Source of the DNA: Finegoldia magna
Lineage (GTDB): Bacteria; Bacillota; Clostridia; Tissierellales; Peptoniphilaceae
Length of the DNA: 64,000 nucleotides
Direction of reading: 5' to 3'
Assembly: GCF_003182075.1 (NCBI RefSeq)
Contig: NZ_QGTH01000005.1
Location: forward strand, 1-64,000
The notes below the pieces were generated by a model, which had not been told where the DNA came from, did no database searches, and saw only the letters and a program-made list of their open reading frames with translations. The position numbers were made by a program, and so were the translations under genes. This document shows, one piece after another, positions 9,454-22,351 of this stretch (position 1 is the stretch's first letter; every line of letters begins with the position of its first letter).

Positions 9454-10311
9454 ATGGAAGTTGTAATTATTACAGGAATGAGTGGAGCTGGCAAAAGTGC
9501 CAGTAGCGATATTTTTGAAGATTTGGGTTATTATACATTGGATAATATGCCGCCATCTCTTTTATTAAGTTTTATCGATTTGACTACAAAAAGCAAGAAA
9601 AAAATCAACAAAATAGCTTGTGTAGTAGATATTAGAGGTGGAGAATTCTTCGCTGATTTGATGAAGTCCATAACACTTTTGAAAAATCAAAGTATTGATG
9701 TTAAAATTTTGTATTTGGATGCATCAGATGAAATTCTAATCAGAAGATACAAAGAACATAGAAGGCCACATCCCTTGGCAGTCAATGGAAATATTTTAGA
9801 AGGTATAGCTAATGAAAGAGAACTTCTAAGTGAAGTCAGAAATTCAGCAGATTCAATCATCAACACTTCTAATTTGACACTGGGAGAATTGAGAAGAAAA
9901 ATATTATCTGCATTTTCACTTAAAGATGTAGACACAAAACTAGCAATATCTGTAGTATCATTTGGATTTAAGCATGGAATTTTGCTGGATGCAGATTTGG
10001 TATTTGATGTCAGATTTCTTCCGAATCCCTACTATATAGCAGAATTAAAAAAATCTTCTGGACTAAATACAGATATAAAAGAGTATGTATTTGGATTTGA
10101 AGAAGCAAATGAATTCTTGGATAAATTGGTGGATATGATGGAATTTTTGATTCCTAAATATTCAAAAGAAGGAAAAACAAACTTGGTTATAGGAATAGGA
10201 TGCACCGGCGGAAAGCACAGGTCCGTTGCAATAGCACAAGCTTTGACAACAAGGCTTGAGGGAAATGGAGAAAAAGTTTATGTATCCCACAGAGACCAAA
10301 AATTTTGGTAA
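9454..10311 (+). CDS. rapZ: RapZ-type nucleotide-binding regulator
   Basis: RapZ/YvcJ family protein of 285 residues. The N-terminal P-loop GMSGAGKS (residues 8-15) belongs to the kinase-like domain, and the C-terminal domain contains the GCTGGKHRSVAI motif. In Escherichia coli RapZ controls GlmS mRNA decay through small RNAs, and in Bacillus YvcJ hydrolyses nucleotides and affects competence. The following yvcK overlaps its 3' end by 32 bases, preserving the rapZ-yvcK pair. The usual third gene whiA/yvcL is not next. Confidence 0.94.
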   Translation: MEVVIITGMSGAGKSASSDIFEDLGYYTLDNMPPSLLLSFIDLTTKSKKKINKIACVVDIRGGEFFADLMKSITLLKNQSIDVKILYLDASDEILIRRYKEHRRPHPLAVNGNILEGIANERELLSEVRNSADSIINTSNLTLGELRRKILSAFSLKDVDTKLAISVVSFGFKHGILLDADLVFDVRFLPNPYYIAELKKSSGLNTDIKEYVFGFEEANEFLDKLVDMMEFLIPKYSKEGKTNLVIGIGCTGGKHRSVAIAQALTTRLEGNGEKVYVSHRDQKFW

Positions 10312-11266
10312 AAAAATAGTAACTATAGGCGGAGGAACAGGTAATTCTATATTGCTAAGAGGCGTCAAAAATTTCACATCAAACATAACGACTATTGTAA
10401 CTGTAGCTGATGATGGTGGAGGAAGTGGAGTTCTCAGGGAAGATTTGGGAATGTTACCTCCTGGTGATATTAGAAACTGTCTTGTGGCACTTGCTAATAC
10501 TGAACCTATAATGGAAAAATTAATAAATTATAGATTTTCAAATGGTCAATTAAAAGGTCAGAGCTTAGGGAATTTATTGATAGCTGCGATGAATGATATA
10601 TGTGGCGATTTCAACGAGGCAATAAAAGAAATAAGTAACGTACTTGCGATTACAGGAAAAGTACTGCCAATGACTTTGGATAATGTCAAATTATTTGCTG
10701 AATTGGAAGATGGATCTACTATTGAAGGTGAATCGAACATCACGTTTTTGAATAGAAAAAACGGAGGTAAAATCAAAAGGGTATACACATCACCTAAATT
10801 GCTTTTGCCATTAAAAGAATCCATAGATAGCATAATGGATGCAGATATTGTTCTATTAGGACCAGGATCATTATACACATCTATAATTCCCAATCTTTTA
10901 GTAACAGACATATCACAAGCACTAAAAGAAACAAAGGCAGAAGTTGTGTACATATTAAATATTATGACACAACCTGGAGAAACTAATGGTTACAGCGTTA
11001 CAGATCATGTAGTTGCCATTATTGATCACGCAAATTCAAACATTATCGACAAAATCGTCGTTAATTCCAAGGAAGTAGACAAATATGCGAAATACAGATA
11101 CAAATCAATTGAAAACTCTACGCCGATTTATATTACAGATGAAGATCGTGAAAATATGGAAAAATTAGGCATAGAAATCATAGAAGCTGATATATGTGAT
11201 ATTAGCTATGATTATATTGTGCATGATTCGAATAAATTGATGAAAACTATATTAGAAAGATATTAG
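10280..11266 (+). CDS. yvcK: YvcK/gluconeogenesis factor (CofD-like)
   Basis: CofD-like fold protein of about 328 residues. The N-terminal GGGTGNS, VADDGGGSG and PPGDIRNCLVALAN motifs are those of YvcK, which in Bacillus binds UDP-GlcNAc and is needed for normal morphology on gluconeogenic carbon sources. The frame is open back to TTG 10256 and also has ATG 10265. ATG 10280 is preferred because GGAG lies at a suitable distance and the protein then starts just before the KKIVTIGGG strand. It is coupled to rapZ by overlap, and the Sua5-type gene starts two bases after its stop. Confidence 0.9.
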   Translation: MYPTETKNFGKKIVTIGGGTGNSILLRGVKNFTSNITTIVTVADDGGGSGVLREDLGMLPPGDIRNCLVALANTEPIMEKLINYRFSNGQLKGQSLGNLLIAAMNDICGDFNEAIKEISNVLAITGKVLPMTLDNVKLFAELEDGSTIEGESNITFLNRKNGGKIKRVYTSPKLLLPLKESIDSIMDADIVLLGPGSLYTSIIPNLLVTDISQALKETKAEVVYILNIMTQPGETNGYSVTDHVVAIIDHANSNIIDKIVVNSKEVDKYAKYRYKSIENSTPIYITDEDRENMEKLGIEIIEADICDISYDYIVHDSNKLMKTILERY

Positions 11267-11267
11267 T

Positions 11268-12970
<1,703 letters not shown>

Positions 12971-12995
12971 CTTTAAAGCTTTTAGTTATATACTT

Positions 12996-13030
12996 ATGGT
13001 TTTAGAGTATTTTTCATATTCTAAAACCAT
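12996..13030. terminator. strong stem-loop between upp and the V-ATPase operon
   Basis: A 14-pair stem, ATGGTTTTAGAGTA (12996-13009) with TATTCTAAAACCAT (13017-13030) including one G-T pair, encloses a 7-base T-rich loop. No T run follows on the plus strand, so it is a poor intrinsic terminator. It may be an attenuator or a processing or stability element for the operon mRNA, whose first ribosome binding site begins nine bases later. Confidence 0.5.
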
Positions 13031-13051
13031 CTCTAATTAGGAGGTGAAACA

Positions 13052-13363
13052 ATGTCAGATACTGCTATATCAAAAATTAAAGAAGCTGAAGAGAAGGCTA
13101 AGCTTATTGTCGATGAAGCTAATGAAAAAAGAAAAAGCATTTTAGAGGATGCAAAATCAGAAGCTGAACAAAAATACAATGACATTATCAACGAAGCACA
13201 AAAAGTTCGAAATGAAAAACTTGAATCTTCAAAGAATAAAGCAATTGAAGAATCAAAAGATTTGGAACAAAAAGCTAAGATGAATAACGAAAGTATTAAA
13301 AACATCGACATTGATACAGTTGAAGGACTTGTAGACAAAATCGTTGAAAGGATAGTGAGTTAA
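13052..13363 (+). CDS. ntpF: V-type ATPase peripheral stalk subunit (G/H-like)
   Basis: Coiled-coil protein of 103 residues, rich in Lys, Glu and Ala, with heptad character over about 5-85. Position as first gene of an operon in the order F-I-K-E-C-G-A-B-D, as in Enterococcus hirae, identifies it as the small peripheral stalk partner of NtpE. Sequence alone would not. AGGAGGTGA provides a strong start. The final base of its stop codon is the first base of the ntpI start. Confidence 0.85.
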   Translation: MSDTAISKIKEAEEKAKLIVDEANEKRKSILEDAKSEAEQKYNDIINEAQKVRNEKLESSKNKAIEESKDLEQKAKMNNESIKNIDIDTVEGLVDKIVERIVS

Positions 13364-15303
13364 TGGCTATTGTAAAAATGAGCAAATTTGATTTGTATTC
13401 ATTTGATTATGATAGAGAAAAATTACTCGAAGATCTTCAAAAGTTTAATTATGTTCATATTGATGAAAAGAAAGTAGAAGACGAAAATCAAGGGGTAAGG
13501 AATTTAGATAATTCTGAACAAATTGTTAGCACTAGTGAAAAGCTTACCAAAGTAAAATGGGCTATAGATTTGCTTGAAAAGTATTCAGAAAAGCACAATA
13601 AGATAGACGAATTAAAACGAGGTAAGAAAACATTTAGACTAGATGAGCTTACTAAAAAAGCACTTGATTTTGACTTTGATGAACACTACAAAGAACTTTC
13701 ATCTTTGGATAAACGACTAACTGAATTAGATCAGAATAATCAAACTTTGAACCAAAAAAAATCTGAATTAACTCCATGGGAGGAGTTAGATTTGGATATT
13801 TCAAAGATTGATGATTTTGAAAGGGTTAAGGTAGTTACAGGAACTGTAAGTGATAAATTCATCGATCAGTTGAAATTAAACACAAAAGACATTGAAGATA
13901 TTTATATCGAAGAAATTTCTCGTAATTCAGGCTTTGTTTACTTGCTTGTTATCTGTAAGGATTATGAAAAAGCACAAGATATCCTAAGAGACAATGGATT
14001 TGTCAATATTAATATTAAATCACATGGACTTGTAAAAGATGAAATCAGAAATATTGACGAGCAAATTATTGAAAACAAAAAGCAATACAAAGAAATAGAA
14101 GATCAAATTAAATCAAAAACAGATTTGACTGAACAATTTAAGATTTATCATGATTATCTTGAAAACAACAGCTTAAAAGAAGAAGCTACAAGCAAAATTA
14201 AGAGGACTGATAAGATTGATATAATCGAAGGATATGTTCCTACTGACAAAGAAAAAGATTTTGAAAATGTACTACAAAACTCATTGAATAACAAGTACTA
14301 TTTGGAAATGAATCCAGCAGATAAAAATGATCCAAATGTACCGATTATTTTGAAAAACAGAGGATTTGCAAAAGCTTTTGAAAGCATAACGGGAATGTAT
14401 TCATTGCCAAAATACAACGAAGTTGATCCAACACCATTATTGGCACCTTTCTATTGTTTCTTCTCAGGAATGATGATTGGTGATTTGGGATATGGATTGA
14501 TTGTATTTTTAGCAATAATAGTAGCTCTCAAGATTTTTAATCTTGATGAAAAGAAAAAGCAATTCTTGAAATTCTTTATGTTCATATCGATTGCTTCGAT
14601 GTTCTGGGGATACATTTACGGATCGTTCTTTGGTGGAATTATACCAATGACACCTATCATTGACACAAGCAAAAACGCAATGACTTTAATAGTTTTATGC
14701 TTAATATTTGCTTTTATACATTTATTCTTTGCATTAGGAATTAAGGCATATATGTTGATTAGAGATCACAAGCCTTTAGATGCATTTTATGATGTAGGAC
14801 TATGGTATTTAATTATTATTAGTATATTGATATTATTAAGTGGTAACCTATTAGGATTACCTGCAATGGCAATGACAGTAGCAAAATGGATTGCCATAGC
14901 ATCAGCAGTGGGGATAGTTTTAACAGCAGGAAGAGATGCAAAAAGCATTGGTGGTAAGCTAGGCTCAGGATTGTATTCATTGTACGGAATATCTGGCTGG
15001 ATTGGAGATTTCGTATCATATATGAGACTTATGGCATTAGGTTTATCAGGAGCATACATTGCAGTAGCAATTAATATGATTGTAAAAATGATGGCTGGAT
15101 CAAGTATTATTGGATTCATATTTGGACTTATCGTATTCGTGGTGTTCCAAGCATTCAACGCATTCTTATCGTACTTGTCAGCATACGTTCACTCTGCTAG
15201 ATTGATTTTCGTAGAAATGTTTAACAAGTTCTACGAAGGTGGTGGAGTGCCATTCAAGAAACTTATAACAGAATCAGAATATTTTAACATAACAAACAAA
15301 TAG
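13363..15303 (+). CDS. ntpI: V-type ATPase subunit I (a subunit)
   Basis: Membrane stator of 646 residues. Residues 1 to about 330 form the cytoplasmic coiled-coil arm and 340-646 the membrane half with seven or eight hydrophobic segments. R555 in YMRLMALGLS lies in a family-conserved segment and is the probable arginine facing the rotor glutamate. The cytoplasmic arm should bind the NtpF/NtpE stalk. It overlaps ntpF by one base and is followed after nine bases by the rotor gene ntpK. Confidence 0.95.
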   Translation: MAIVKMSKFDLYSFDYDREKLLEDLQKFNYVHIDEKKVEDENQGVRNLDNSEQIVSTSEKLTKVKWAIDLLEKYSEKHNKIDELKRGKKTFRLDELTKKALDFDFDEHYKELSSLDKRLTELDQNNQTLNQKKSELTPWEELDLDISKIDDFERVKVVTGTVSDKFIDQLKLNTKDIEDIYIEEISRNSGFVYLLVICKDYEKAQDILRDNGFVNINIKSHGLVKDEIRNIDEQIIENKKQYKEIEDQIKSKTDLTEQFKIYHDYLENNSLKEEATSKIKRTDKIDIIEGYVPTDKEKDFENVLQNSLNNKYYLEMNPADKNDPNVPIILKNRGFAKAFESITGMYSLPKYNEVDPTPLLAPFYCFFSGMMIGDLGYGLIVFLAIIVALKIFNLDEKKKQFLKFFMFISIASMFWGYIYGSFFGGIIPMTPIIDTSKNAMTLIVLCLIFAFIHLFFALGIKAYMLIRDHKPLDAFYDVGLWYLIIISILILLSGNLLGLPAMAMTVAKWIAIASAVGIVLTAGRDAKSIGGKLGSGLYSLYGISGWIGDFVSYMRLMALGLSGAYIAVAINMIVKMMAGSSIIGFIFGLIVFVVFQAFNAFLSYLSAYVHSARLIFVEMFNKFYEGGGVPFKKLITESEYFNITNK

Positions 15304-15789
<486 letters not shown>

Positions 15790-15800
15790 TGGTGATTTAG

Positions 15801-16355
15801 ATGTCTAATTTAGATAATATAATTAATGAAATTCTTGAAGATGCAAAAAAAGAATCTGAACAAATTCTAAATAATGCAAATCAAGAAAAAGAAAAAATCA
15901 TTGAAACTAAAATAGACCAGGCTAATCAAGAAAAAGATACAATATTAAACAAAGCAGAATCTGAAGCAAAAGGCGTATATGACAGATACTTATCTCAAGT
16001 TGTTTTAAAATCAAGAGATAATGCACTTTTTGCAAAACAAGAAGTAATCGATAGTGTTTTACAAAAAATAAAAGATAAATTAAAGAATATGTCACTTGAA
16101 GATTATAAAAAATACCTAACAAACAGTTTATCCAAAATGGATTTAAATAGTGATGATTTGTTAGTATTACAATCTGATAAGTATGATAGTTTGAAGAATG
16201 AAAACTTTAATGTAAAAATATCGGATGAAACTGTTGACAGCGGATTTTGTATTAAAAGAGGTAATGTATTAATCAATAATAATTTTTCTTCACTGGTCGA
16301 TTCAATGAAAGATGAATTGGAAGTAGAAATTGCAAAAACTCTTTTTAAGAAGTAG
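15801..16355 (+). CDS. ntpE: V-type ATPase subunit E (peripheral stalk)
   Basis: Peripheral stalk subunit of 184 residues. The first 65 residues or so form a charged coiled coil and the rest a globular domain that would contact the NtpA/NtpB head. Identity rests on this architecture and on operon position between ntpK and ntpC; sequence conservation in the family is low. GGTGATTTAG precedes the ATG at 15801. Confidence 0.88.
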   Translation: MSNLDNIINEILEDAKKESEQILNNANQEKEKIIETKIDQANQEKDTILNKAESEAKGVYDRYLSQVVLKSRDNALFAKQEVIDSVLQKIKDKLKNMSLEDYKKYLTNSLSKMDLNSDDLLVLQSDKYDSLKNENFNVKISDETVDSGFCIKRGNVLINNNFSSLVDSMKDELEVEIAKTLFKK

Positions 16356-16363
16356 GTGATAAT

Positions 16364-17362
16364 ATGAAAAAAGAAGATTTCATACATCAATCTGCTATAA
16401 CTCGTGTCAAAGAAAAGGAATTGTTGAGTAAGAATGATTATGAAAGGCTGATAGATGCAAGTAATTTAGAAGAAACTGTAAGATTACTTTCGGATTCAGT
16501 GTATCAATCAGAATTTGCAAAGCTTGATAATTATAAGAATTACGATGTTGCTTTGAAAAATGAGTTAAAAAAGACTTATAAATACATGTATGATATGAGT
16601 AGTTTCCAATTTCCTGTCGATTTAATGGCATTAAAATACGATTATCATAATTTAAAAGTGTTGATTAAAGAATATCTAAAAGATGAAGATTTTTCTTCAA
16701 TGTTAAGTGATATAACTAGAATTGAATTTAAAAGCATGAGAGATTCAATTAGAGAAAATACTGAAATTGAAATGGAACATTTTGATAAAGTTATCAAAGA
16801 TTCAATCGCTGATTACGAAGAAAACAAAGATCCTCAAATGGTAGATATTTATGCTGACAGAGAGTATTTTGTGGAAACTTCAGAAATTGCAAAACAAATT
16901 GATTCAGATTTGATAAATGAATACGTCGAAGATTTGATAGATTTTACTAATATTAAAACTTTACTTAGAGTTCAAAACCAAAAGAAAAGTTTAGAATTTT
17001 TGAAAGAAGTCATTATTCCTAATGGTAGTATTGAATCTGAAAAGTTTGAAAGTGAATTGCATTCTGAAATTACCGAAGATAGTCCATTATTCAAACAAGC
17101 TAGAATTTACTACTATGTAAAAGAAGCTATCAGTGAGTATAAGAAATCAAATAGTTTATCTGTCTTTGAAAAAGCAATGGATGATTATTTGATGGAAAAA
17201 ATCAAAGAAATCAAAAAGGTTACTTATGGACCTGAGGTTTTGTTTGGATATTTATTTGCAAAAGAAACTGAAATTAAGAATCTTAGGATTATTTTTGTAG
17301 GAAAGATTAACTCATTGAAACCTGATTATATCAGGAGTAAGTTGAGGTTAAGTTATGCGTAA
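16364..17362 (+). CDS. ntpC: V-type ATPase subunit C (central socket)
   Basis: Helical V-ATPase C/AC39-type subunit of 332 residues that seats the central rotor on the membrane ring. It begins with the typical [20 protein letters not shown] segment and ends with [15 protein letters not shown], both family hallmarks. It overlaps ntpG by eight bases. The ribosome binding site is AGGTGATAAT. Confidence 0.93.
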
Positions 17363-17666
17363 AAAAGTAGCTGTAGTAGGTGATAGAGATTCTGTGTTGG
17401 TCTTCAAAGCTTTGGGAGTAGATGTTTTTGAATCTATTGAAAGCACTGATGCTAGAAAAACAGTTGATAGATTAGCAAAAGAAGACTACGGAGTGATTTT
17501 TATTACTGAACAAATAGCAGAAAAAATCAAAGAAACAATAGATAGATATAATGATAAAGTTTCACCAGCTATTATCTTGATACCTTCTAATCAAGGTAGC
17601 TTGAACATTGGAATGAACAGAATCAATACCAATGTCGAAAAAGCTGTTGGAGCGAACATTTTGTAA
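17355..17666 (+). CDS. ntpG: V-type ATPase subunit F (ntpG)
   Basis: Small Rossmann-like rotor subunit of 103 residues that binds the NtpD shaft. The N terminus [19 protein letters not shown] is diagnostic for the V-ATPase F family. It overlaps ntpC by eight bases and its stop is 13 bases before the ntpA start. Confidence 0.94.
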
Positions 17667-17679
17667 AGGAGAGCTTATA

Positions 17680-19443
17680 TTGAAAGAAGGTAAAGTATTA
17701 AAAGTATCCGGACCTTTGGTAGTTGCTGAAGGAATGGGAAACGCAAGCGTATATGACGTTGTTGAGGTTTCAGACGATAAGCTCATTGGAGAGATTATTG
17801 AAATGAGAGGCGATAAAGCCTCAATTCAAGTATATGAAGAAACAACAGGAATTGGCCCTGGGGATAAAGTTGTATCTACAGGTCACCCACTATCAATTGA
17901 ATTGGGACCTGGTATATTAGAGCAAATGTTTGATGGTATTCAAAGACCATTAAAATCATTGCAAGAAAAAGCTGGAGACTTCTTGTTAAGAGGAGTTAGC
18001 GCTCCATCATTAAACAGAGAAAAGAAATGGGAATTCAAACCTGTCAAGTCTGTAGGTGATGAAGTAGAAGCAGGAGATATTATCGGTGAAGTTCAAGAAA
18101 CTGAAGTAATTGTTCACAAGATAATGGTTCCAGCTAATGTATCTGGTAAAATCAAATCAATTGAATCTGGAGAATTCACTGTTGATCAAACAGTTTGCGT
18201 TGTAGAACAAGATTCTAAAGATATTGAAATAAATATGATTCAAAGATGGCCTGTAAGAAATGGTAGACCTTACAAGGAAAAGGAAGATCCAATCAGACCA
18301 TTGATCACAGGTCAAAGAGTTATCGATACATTCTTCCCAGTTGCAAAAGGTGGTACTGCAGCAATTCCAGGACCTTTCGGTAGTGGTAAAACAGTAGTTC
18401 AACACCAATTAGCTAAATGGGCAGATGCTGAAATAGTTGTGTATGTAGGTTGTGGAGAACGTGGTAACGAAATGACAGACGTTCTTAATGAATTCCCTGA
18501 ATTGATTGACCCTAAGACTGGACAATCATTGATGAAGAGAACTGTTTTAATAGCGAACACTTCAAACATGCCAGTAGCAGCCAGAGAAGCAAGTATCTAT
18601 ACTGGAATTACAATCGCTGAATACTACAGAGATATGGGCTATTCGGTAGCGATGATGGCTGACTCAACATCAAGATGGGCAGAAGCTCTTCGTGAAATGA
18701 GTGGTAGACTTGAAGAAATGCCTGGTGATGAAGGTTATCCAGCATACTTGGCATCAAGAATTGCTGATTTCTACGAACGTGCTGGAAAAGTAAAATGTTT
18801 AGGTAGTGATGGAAGAGACGGATCATTGACAGTTATCGGTGCGGTATCTCCTCCAGGTGGAGATATTTCAGAACCAGTTACACAATCAACACTTAGAATT
18901 GTAAAAGTATTCTGGGGATTGGATTACGCATTAAGTTACATGAGACACTTCCCAGCAATAAACTGGATTAACTCTTATTCATTGTATCAAGATAAAATCG
19001 ACGAATATTTGGATGGTAACGTAGATAGTAATTTCTCAGATTTTAGAAAACAAGCTATGAAGTTATTACAAGAAGAATCATCTTTATTAGAAATCGTAAG
19101 ATTGGTTGGACGTGATTCATTAAGTGATGAAGACCAAATCAAACTTGAAACTTCAAAATCATTAAGAGAAGATTTCTTACAACAAAACGCATTCCACGAA
19201 ACAGATACATTCTGTTCATTGGACAAACAAGCAAAGATGTTAGATTTGATCTTAACATTCCACAAGGAATCTTTGAGAGCTTTGGAAGAAGGAGCTTATG
19301 TATCTGAAATTTCAAAACTTGCTGTAAGAGAAAAAATCACACGTGCTAAAAACATTCCAGAAGATGAACTACAAAGATTTGAAGAAATTAAACAAGAAAT
19401 TAAATCACAAATTACCGATTTAGTTAATGGAGGTGAACGTTAA
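17680..19443 (+). CDS. ntpA: V-type ATPase catalytic subunit A
   Basis: Catalytic nucleotide-binding subunit of 587 residues. The Walker A motif GPFGSGKTV places the catalytic lysine at K237, almost the same as in E. hirae. The V-type specific bulge domain (about 110-200) is present, separating it from F1 beta. Translation is taken from TTG 17680, preceded by AAAGGAGA at good spacing. An upstream ATG in the same frame at 17632 lies inside ntpG, lacks a site and would add 16 unusual residues. It overlaps ntpB by one base. Confidence 0.96.
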   Translation: MKEGKVLKVSGPLVVAEGMGNASVYDVVEVSDDKLIGEIIEMRGDKASIQVYEETTGIGPGDKVVSTGHPLSIELGPGILEQMFDGIQRPLKSLQEKAGDFLLRGVSAPSLNREKKWEFKPVKSVGDEVEAGDIIGEVQETEVIVHKIMVPANVSGKIKSIESGEFTVDQTVCVVEQDSKDIEINMIQRWPVRNGRPYKEKEDPIRPLITGQRVIDTFFPVAKGGTAAIPGPFGSGKTVVQHQLAKWADAEIVVYVGCGERGNEMTDVLNEFPELIDPKTGQSLMKRTVLIANTSNMPVAAREASIYTGITIAEYYRDMGYSVAMMADSTSRWAEALREMSGRLEEMPGDEGYPAYLASRIADFYERAGKVKCLGSDGRDGSLTVIGAVSPPGGDISEPVTQSTLRIVKVFWGLDYALSYMRHFPAINWINSYSLYQDKIDEYLDGNVDSNFSDFRKQAMKLLQEESSLLEIVRLVGRDSLSDEDQIKLETSKSLREDFLQQNAFHETDTFCSLDKQAKMLDLILTFHKESLRALEEGAYVSEISKLAVREKITRAKNIPEDELQRFEEIKQEIKSQITDLVNGGER

Positions 19444-20831
19444 TGATTAAAGATTATAATTCAGTAACAGAAGTAGTCGGACCATTAATGGCGGTAGAAG
19501 GTGTAGAAGGCGTAAAGTTCGATGAACTTGTTGAAATAGAATTACAAGATGGAGAAAAAAGACGTGGTCGTGTTGTAGAAATTGACCACGATGTAGCAAT
19601 GGTTCAAGTATTCGAAGGTACATCAGGAATTAACTTACAAGAAACTACAGTAAGATTTTTAGGTAGACCTTTGGAACTTGGAGTATCTGAAGATATGATT
19701 GGTAGAGTATTTGATGGTTTAGGTAGACCAATAGATAATGGTCCTAAAATTATTCCAGAAGATAAAGTGGACATCAATGGTTCATCTATCAACCCTGTAT
19801 CCAGAGACTATCCATCAGAATTTATAGAAACAGGTGTATCTACAATTGATGGTTTGAATACTCTTGTTAGAGGACAAAAACTTCCTATATTCTCAGGATC
19901 AGGTCTTCCTCATAATAAATTAGCAGCTCAAATAGCAAGACAAGCAAAAGTTTTGGGTAAAGATGATAAATTCGCCGTAGTATTTGCTGCCATGGGAATA
20001 ACATTTGAAGAAGCACAATATTTCATCGGAGACTTTAACAAAACAGGTGCTATCGACAGAGCAGTATTGTTCATGAACTTAGCTGATGACCCAGCAATTG
20101 AACGTCTTTCAACTCCAAAAATGGCGCTTACTTGCGCAGAATTCTTGGCTTTTGAAAAGGGAATGCACGTATTAGTAATCATGACAGACATGACAAACTA
20201 CGCAGAAGCACTTCGTGAAGTATCTGCTGCCAGAAAAGAAGTTCCAGGTCGTAGAGGATATCCAGGATATTTGTACACTGACCTTGCAACTTTATATGAA
20301 AGAGCTGGAAGAATCGTTGGAAGGGAAGGATCTATAACTCAAATTCCTATCTTGACAATGCCAGAAGACGATATTACTCACCCAATACCAGACTTGACAG
20401 GATACATTACAGAAGGTCAAATTATACTTTCGCGTGAATTATACAAGAAAGGATATGAACCTCCTATTAATGCTATTCCGTCATTATCAAGACTTAAAGA
20501 TAAAGGTATTGGTAAAGGCAAAACAAGAGAAGACCACGCAGATACAATGAACCAAATCTATGCAGGTTATGCGTCTGGACTTGATGCAAAACAATTATCT
20601 GCAATTCTTGGTGAATCTGCATTGAGTGATGCCGACAAAGCATTTGCAAAATTTGCTGAAAGATTCGAAAGAGAATATGTAGATCAAGGTTATTATACTG
20701 ATAGATCTATCGAAGAAACTCTTAATATTGGCTGGGATTTATTAAAAGAAATACCACGTACAGAATTGAAGAGAATTAAAGATGAATTAATAGATAAATA
20801 TCTTGGAAATGGTGAAGGGACTGATGAGTAA
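19443..20831 (+). CDS. ntpB: V-type ATPase subunit B
   Basis: Non-catalytic nucleotide-binding-fold subunit of 462 residues that alternates with NtpA in the head. The P-loop position has [16 protein letters not shown] instead of GxxxxGKT, as expected for B subunits. GGAGGTGA lies in the last codons of ntpA. It overlaps its neighbours on each side by one base, so subunits A, B and D are probably translationally coupled. Confidence 0.97.
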   Translation: MIKDYNSVTEVVGPLMAVEGVEGVKFDELVEIELQDGEKRRGRVVEIDHDVAMVQVFEGTSGINLQETTVRFLGRPLELGVSEDMIGRVFDGLGRPIDNGPKIIPEDKVDINGSSINPVSRDYPSEFIETGVSTIDGLNTLVRGQKLPIFSGSGLPHNKLAAQIARQAKVLGKDDKFAVVFAAMGITFEEAQYFIGDFNKTGAIDRAVLFMNLADDPAIERLSTPKMALTCAEFLAFEKGMHVLVIMTDMTNYAEALREVSAARKEVPGRRGYPGYLYTDLATLYERAGRIVGREGSITQIPILTMPEDDITHPIPDLTGYITEGQIILSRELYKKGYEPPINAIPSLSRLKDKGIGKGKTREDHADTMNQIYAGYASGLDAKQLSAILGESALSDADKAFAKFAERFEREYVDQGYYTDRSIEETLNIGWDLLKEIPRTELKRIKDELIDKYLGNGEGTDE

Positions 20832-21481
20832 TGGCAAGACTCAACGTCAATCCTACAAGAATGGCTCTGTCGGAGCTAAAAGCTAGACTCAAAACATCTT
20901 CCAGAGGTCATAAGTTATTAAAAGATAAACAAGACGAACTTATGAGACAATTCATCGACATGATAAAAGAGAACAAAGCTCTAAGAGAAAAAGTTGAAGA
21001 AAAACTTCAAAACTCATTCAGCGATTTTCTAATGGCAAGTGCAATAATGAGTCCAGAGTTTTTAGATGAAGCAGTATCATTTCCTAAAACAAAGGTAAAT
21101 GTAGATATTGAAACTAAAAACGTAATGAGTGTAATTATTCCACAAATGAAATTCTCTCGTGAAGGTGAAGCTGATTCTAGTGAAATATATCCTTATGGAT
21201 ATGCTCAAACATCACAAGATTTGGACTTGGCAATTGACTCATTGAATTCAGTTATGGATGATATGTTGGAATTAGCTCAAATCGAAAAAGCTACACAATT
21301 AATGGCGGATGAAATTGAGCAAACTAGAAGAAGAGTAAATGCTTTGGAATATAGAACAATTCCTGATTTGGAAGAAACAATTAAATATATCAGAGCAAAG
21401 CTTGATGAAAACGAACGTGCTAATATTACGAGACTTATGAAAGTAAAAGATATTATCGCAAAACAAGAAAACGAAGCATAA
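20831..21481 (+). CDS. ntpD: V-type ATPase subunit D (central shaft)
   Basis: Rotor shaft subunit of 216 residues made of two long helices, starting with the typical [19 protein letters not shown] and ending with the second coiled coil around [22 protein letters not shown]. It is the last operon gene. The E. hirae ntpH and ntpJ genes that follow ntpD are absent, and a terminator comes six bases after the stop. Confidence 0.96.
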   Translation: MARLNVNPTRMALSELKARLKTSSRGHKLLKDKQDELMRQFIDMIKENKALREKVEEKLQNSFSDFLMASAIMSPEFLDEAVSFPKTKVNVDIETKNVMSVIIPQMKFSREGEADSSEIYPYGYAQTSQDLDLAIDSLNSVMDDMLELAQIEKATQLMADEIEQTRRRVNALEYRTIPDLEETIKYIRAKLDENERANITRLMKVKDIIAKQENEA

Positions 21482-21486
21482 AAATA

Positions 21487-21533
21487 AGACTGGGTAAAAT
21501 GATCTTAGAATTAGATTACTCAGTCTTTTTTTA
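21487..21533 (+). terminator. V-ATPase operon terminator
   Basis: Eleven-pair stem AGACTGGGTAA (21487-21497) with TTACTCAGTCT (21516-21526), one G-T pair, followed by seven T. Confidence 0.9.
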
Positions 21534-21575
21534 TGGTAATATAATTAGTAGAATGAAAAATATGTAGAGGACAGT

Positions 21576-22310
21576 ATGAAGATTATAATTTCACCCGCAA
21601 AAACATTTAAAATTAGAAAAATTAAAAACAAAAATTGTGATTGTCTATATGAAAGCAAGAAAAATGAGCTAGTTTCGATTATAAAAGAAAAATCCATCGA
21701 AGAACTCAAAAAATTGTGGAAATGTTCCGACAAAATAGCAGAGGAAAGTTACAACCTTTATCAATATTTCGATGAGGCACCAAAAGGTTGTGCGATATTA
21801 AGCTTTGACGGAATACAATATCAATACATGGATGTCAACTCATTGGATGAAAATCAATTAGGATATCTGGAAGAACATCTCAGAATATTATCGGGACTTT
21901 ACGGAATACTAAGACCATTAGATGAAATATCAAAATATAGATTGGATTTTGAAGACAAATTAATTAATCTGTATGAATTTTGGGAAGATGAAATAAGAAA
22001 TCACTTTAAAGGTGAGGAAATAATCGATTTGGCATCAAAAGAGTATGGACAGAATATTTACAAATACTTAGATAAAACACCTGTTAAGATTGATTTTAAA
22101 GAAGAAGTATTTGTAGAAGGAGATATTAAATTAAAGACAAAAGCAACTCCATCTAAAATTCTTAGAGGTAGAATGGTAAATTATATGGCAAGAAATAATG
22201 TTGAAGATATTGAACAATTGAAGAAGTTCTCTTGTGATGGATATAATTTTTCTGAAGATTACAGTGATACAAATAAACTTGTTTTTGTGAAATCAAAAGT
22301 GTTTGATTAA
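21576..22310 (+). CDS. yaaA: YaaA-family peroxide stress protein
   Basis: DUF328/YaaA protein of 244 residues. The start MKIIISPAKTF and the C-terminal TPSKILRGRMVNYMARN are family signatures. In E. coli YaaA limits iron-driven DNA and protein damage during hydrogen peroxide stress and binds DNA. Here it precedes a PerR-type repressor on the other strand, which fits that role. TATAAT at 21540-21545 could be its -10, without a good -35. Confidence 0.92.
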   Translation: MKIIISPAKTFKIRKIKNKNCDCLYESKKNELVSIIKEKSIEELKKLWKCSDKIAEESYNLYQYFDEAPKGCAILSFDGIQYQYMDVNSLDENQLGYLEEHLRILSGLYGILRPLDEISKYRLDFEDKLINLYEFWEDEIRNHFKGEEIIDLASKEYGQNIYKYLDKTPVKIDFKEEVFVEGDIKLKTKATPSKILRGRMVNYMARNNVEDIEQLKKFSCDGYNFSEDYSDTNKLVFVKSKVFD

Positions 22311-22317
22311 TTAAAAA

Positions 22318-22351
22318 AGACTTTGTTTGTAACATGTGTTAAACAAAGTCT
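22318..22351. terminator. bidirectional terminator between yaaA and araC-type gene
   Basis: Perfect eleven-pair stem AGACTTTGTTT (22318-22328) with AAACAAAGTCT (22341-22351), with A residues before and T residues after, so usable on both strands. It reaches the stop codon of the convergent AraC-family gene. Confidence 0.88.

Noticed and set aside
17632-17679. Upstream ATG start for ntpA
   Set aside because: It would add 16 residues not expected in A subunits and lies inside ntpG; TTG 17680 has a proper ribosome site.
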